This document shows, piece after piece, positions 6,683 through 8,108 of a DNA stretch of 8,108 nucleotides (position 1 is its first letter; each line of letters begins with the position of its first letter). Where the stretch lies: NCBI GenBank assembly GCA_030147065.1, contig JASLAP010000486.1, positions 1 to 8,108 on the forward strand. Reading direction: 5' to 3'. Below the pieces are notes generated by a model. The model saw only the letters and a program-made list of their open reading frames with translations. It was not told where the DNA came from and searched no databases. The position numbers were made by a program, and so were the translations under genes. Origin of the DNA: Pseudonocardia sp. (lineage in GTDB: Bacteria > Actinomycetota > Actinomycetes > Mycobacteriales > Pseudonocardiaceae).

Positions 6683-7050
6683 GGACGAGAGCCACTCCCG
6701 CCCGGCCCGGCTGGACGGGAGTCACTCTGGTCCCGCTCGGCTGGACGGGAGCCACTCTCGCCCCGCCCGGCCGGACGAGAGCCACTCTCGCCCCGCTTCG
6801 CCGGACGGGGCTCGTCCCCCCTGGCTGGACGAGAGTCACTCTCGCTCAGCGTGGCTGGACGAACGTCACTCTCGCTCGGCGTGGTTGGACGAGAGTCACT
6901 TTCGCTCGGCGTGGCTGGATGAGAGTCACTCTCGTCCCGCCCGGCTGGACCGGGCTCGCCCCGCTCGGCTGGACGAGAGCCACTCTCGTCCCGCCTGCCC
7001 GGCGGGGTCGGGCTCGCTCCACCGGCGTGACGAAAGTCGCTCTCGTCCGT
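6683..7050. repeat. Tandem array of 30-bp palindrome-bearing units
   Basis: About 13 degenerate head-to-tail units fill most of the gap between htpX and the convergent SRPBCC gene. The consensus is GGACGAGAGYCACTCTCG followed by a 12-base spacer resembling YYCSGCSYGGCT. Units start at 6683, 6713, 6743, 6773, 6803, 6827, 6857, 6887, 6917, 6947, 6971, 7004 and 7028. Most are 30 bases. Those at 6803, 6947 and 7004 are 24 bases and lack the palindrome, carrying a GGGCTCG core instead, and the one at 6971 is 33. The best units (6773, 6827, 6971) have perfect arms CGAGAG/CTCTCG. Nothing unit-like lies between the palindromes except the short conserved linker. Possible roles are a transcription barrier between convergent genes, a protein-binding array, or an expanded intergenic palindromic repeat. 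It is not CRISPR. Translation of the array gives only low-complexity peptide, so I do not call a gene here. Confidence 0.9.
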
Positions 7051-7116
7051 GGGCAGGTGGGGCGGGTGGATCTGTCGCCGCCAGCGCACTCGCCCGGCAG
7101 CGCCCGCGGGGCCAGC

Positions 7117-7135
7117 CGCGCGGCGAACCGGCGCG
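7117..7135 (-). terminator. Candidate terminator of the SRPBCC gene
   Basis: On the minus strand CGCG-C-CGG, the loop TTCG, then CCG-CGCG forms a 7-bp stem with one bulged C. It starts 13 bases after the SRPBCC stop codon. There is no T-tract. Apart from this hairpin, I see nothing I can identify in 7051-7148. Confidence 0.42.
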
Positions 7136-7148
7136 CTGACGGCTCCGG

Positions 7149-7916
7149 TCAGGCCTTCGCCGGCTCGGCCGGGGGCGGGAACAGCTCGGCCAGCCAGGCG
7201 TCCCAGGCCTTGGTCAGGGTCTCGGTGTCCACCGGGTCGCCGTAGAAGTAGTGGTAGGCGCTGATCCCGCAGCCGTCGTCGCCCTCGGCGCCGAAGCGGT
7301 GCAGGCCGTTCTCCGACCGCACGCCGAGGAACTCCGGGGTGGCCACGTCGACCACGCCGGTGAGCTGCTGCGGCCCGTCCAGGGCGACCCGCTCGCCGAC
7401 CGCCGGGTGCCCGGAGAGGCCGAGGGCGCGGTGCAGCACCGGCCACGCGTCCGCCGCGGTGCCCGCCGTGTAGCCCATGGTGAGCACGTTGTGCACGGGC
7501 CGCCCGGCGAAGTGCTCCAGGTAGGTCCGCAGGTTCGCGAAGAACAGGTTCCAGCCGTTGTCGAAGCCCTGGTACTCGGCGTCGCCCTCGGGGCCGTCCA
7601 GGAATCCGCTCTGCACGAACCGCAGCACCGCGCCGCCGCCGTCGCGGCCCTCGACGAGGAACTCGAAGGCGTGGTCGGGGCGGTCGCCGGGGGCCGGCTC
7701 GGCGTAGCCGAAGCGGCGACCGGGCTCGAAGGCGGTGACCCGGCCGTTGCCCTCGAACGCACCGCCGAACGAGGCCTTGACCGTGCCGCCCTCGCGCGGC
7801 TCCACCTCGTGCGGGACGAACCAGGTCGCGATGCCCGGTCCCGTCGCGATCAGCTCCCAGACCTGCTCGGGGGAGGCGTCCAGCTCGACGGTCTTCTCCA
7901 TGCGCCGCTCGCTCAT
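7149..7916 (-). CDS. SRPBCC / AHSA1-type ligand-binding domain protein
   Basis: This 255-residue soluble protein starts with a typical SRPBCC (START-like, Aha1-related) domain: KTVELDASPEQVWELIATGPGIATWFVPHEVEP (8-40), then GNGRVTAFEPGRRFGYAE and an FVQSGF strand, ending in the helical GWNLFFANLRTYLEHF near 121-136. This fold has a deep hydrophobic cavity for lipids, polyketides or other small ligands; no ligand can be read from the sequence. Residues about 140-255 form an additional C-terminal region present in many actinobacterial members. I cannot assign it a separate function. The ATG at 7916 has AAGGAG (7922-7927) 5 bases upstream and overlaps the stop of the preceding regulator by 4 bp, so the two are co-transcribed and probably translationally coupled. 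That regulator-plus-SRPBCC pairing suggests the regulator controls this operon. Confidence 0.88.
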   Translation of the reverse strand: MSERRMEKTVELDASPEQVWELIATGPGIATWFVPHEVEPREGGTVKASFGGAFEGNGRVTAFEPGRRFGYAEPAPGDRPDHAFEFLVEGRDGGGAVLRFVQSGFLDGPEGDAEYQGFDNGWNLFFANLRTYLEHFAGRPVHNVLTMGYTAGTAADAWPVLHRALGLSGHPAVGERVALDGPQQLTGVVDVATPEFLGVRSENGLHRFGAEGDDGCGISAYHYFYGDPVDTETLTKAWDAWLAELFPPPAEPAKA

Positions 7917-8108
7917 GGCTGCTCCTTCGGGTTGTCGGTGAGGGGAATGGGATGCACCGCGAGGACCACGCGGTGCGGACGGCCGCCGGGGGCGGACTCG
8001 TCGTGGTACTTGCCCACCAGGGCGGTGACCGCGTCGGCCAGTTCCTCGGCGAACGCGGCCCGGTCGGCGGCCGAGGCGAAGCGCACCTCGCCGTCGGCGG
8101 CGAAGGTG
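7913..8108 (-). CDS. C-terminal fragment of a probable ArsR-type regulator (cut by window edge)
   Basis: Only the last 64 codons are inside the window; the gene continues past the right edge. They start with TFAADGEVRFASAADRAAFAEEL, contain VTALVGKYHDESAPGGRPHRVVLAVHPIPL, and end NPKEQP. The stop TGA overlaps the ATG of the SRPBCC gene (ATGA), and the end of this gene supplies that gene's Shine-Dalgarno sequence. The helix-turn-helix lies outside the window, so the call rests on the tail pattern (helical segment, KYHDE, then an RVVLAVHPIP strand) and on the common actinobacterial arrangement of an ArsR-family regulator directly upstream of an AHSA1/SRPBCC gene. The coding frame itself is well supported by overlap and codon bias; the family is less certain. 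Confidence 0.68.
   Translation of the reverse strand, partial: TFAADGEVRFASAADRAAFAEELADAVTALVGKYHDESAPGGRPHRVVLAVHPIPLTDNPKEQP

Noticed and set aside
6683..7050. CRISPR array
   Set aside because: The units abut or are joined by a conserved 12-base linker. There are no unique spacers of uniform length, the repeats are degenerate, and no cas genes are present.
5719..7245. Long plus-strand open frame of 508 codons across htpX and the array
   Set aside because: It overlaps htpX in another frame and has no family motifs. The decapeptide-like repeats merely translate the DNA repeat. I keep coding potential only as a question in the findings.
5941..7446. Long minus-strand open frame of 501 codons covering the repeat array
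   Set aside because: It runs antisense through most of htpX and out of frame through the SRPBCC gene. Its product is low-complexity Arg/Ser/Pro. Openness is explained by high GC and by repeat lengths divisible by three.

Overview
The window is very GC-rich, with strong third-position G/C bias, GTG as well as ATG starts, and a mycobacterial-style KorA/KorB pair. This points to a high-GC actinomycete. A relative of Pseudonocardia or Amycolatopsis is my guess, not something the sequence proves. The first 100 bases are almost pure C/G homopolymers and look like a low-quality contig end.

Layout, left to right. (1) A plus-strand gene (185-1735) encodes a membrane-anchored diguanylate cyclase with intact GGDEF and inhibitory I-site motifs. 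It ends at a perfect 10-bp hairpin shared with the convergent next operon. (2) The minus-strand korA-korB operon (4771 to 1800) encodes a two-subunit 2-oxoglutarate:ferredoxin oxidoreductase, with a 4-bp stop/start overlap. (3) A minus-strand crotonase-superfamily gene (5675 to 4923) has lost both glutamates of classical enoyl-CoA hydratases; a hairpin separates it from korA. (4) Divergent from it, htpX (5801-6664, GTG start) encodes a membrane zinc protease. (5) Between htpX and the next convergent gene lies an array (6683 to about 7050) of about 13 degenerate tandem units. Most are 30 bp and carry the palindrome CGAGAGTCACTCTCG; they are interrupted by 24-bp units that lack it. (6) A minus-strand pair closes the window: an SRPBCC/AHSA1-type protein (7916 to 7149), preceded with a 4-bp overlap by the 3' end of a probable ArsR-type regulator that runs off the right edge.

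Functionally, this is mostly housekeeping and signalling: c-di-GMP synthesis, a ferredoxin-linked TCA-cycle step, acyl-CoA chemistry, membrane protein quality control, and a small regulator/ligand-binding operon. I see no defence island, phage, transposase or CRISPR. The least explained element is the palindromic tandem array at 6683-7050. Its unit lengths are all multiples of three, and many substitutions keep the hairpin pairable. The crotonase without catalytic glutamates is second.
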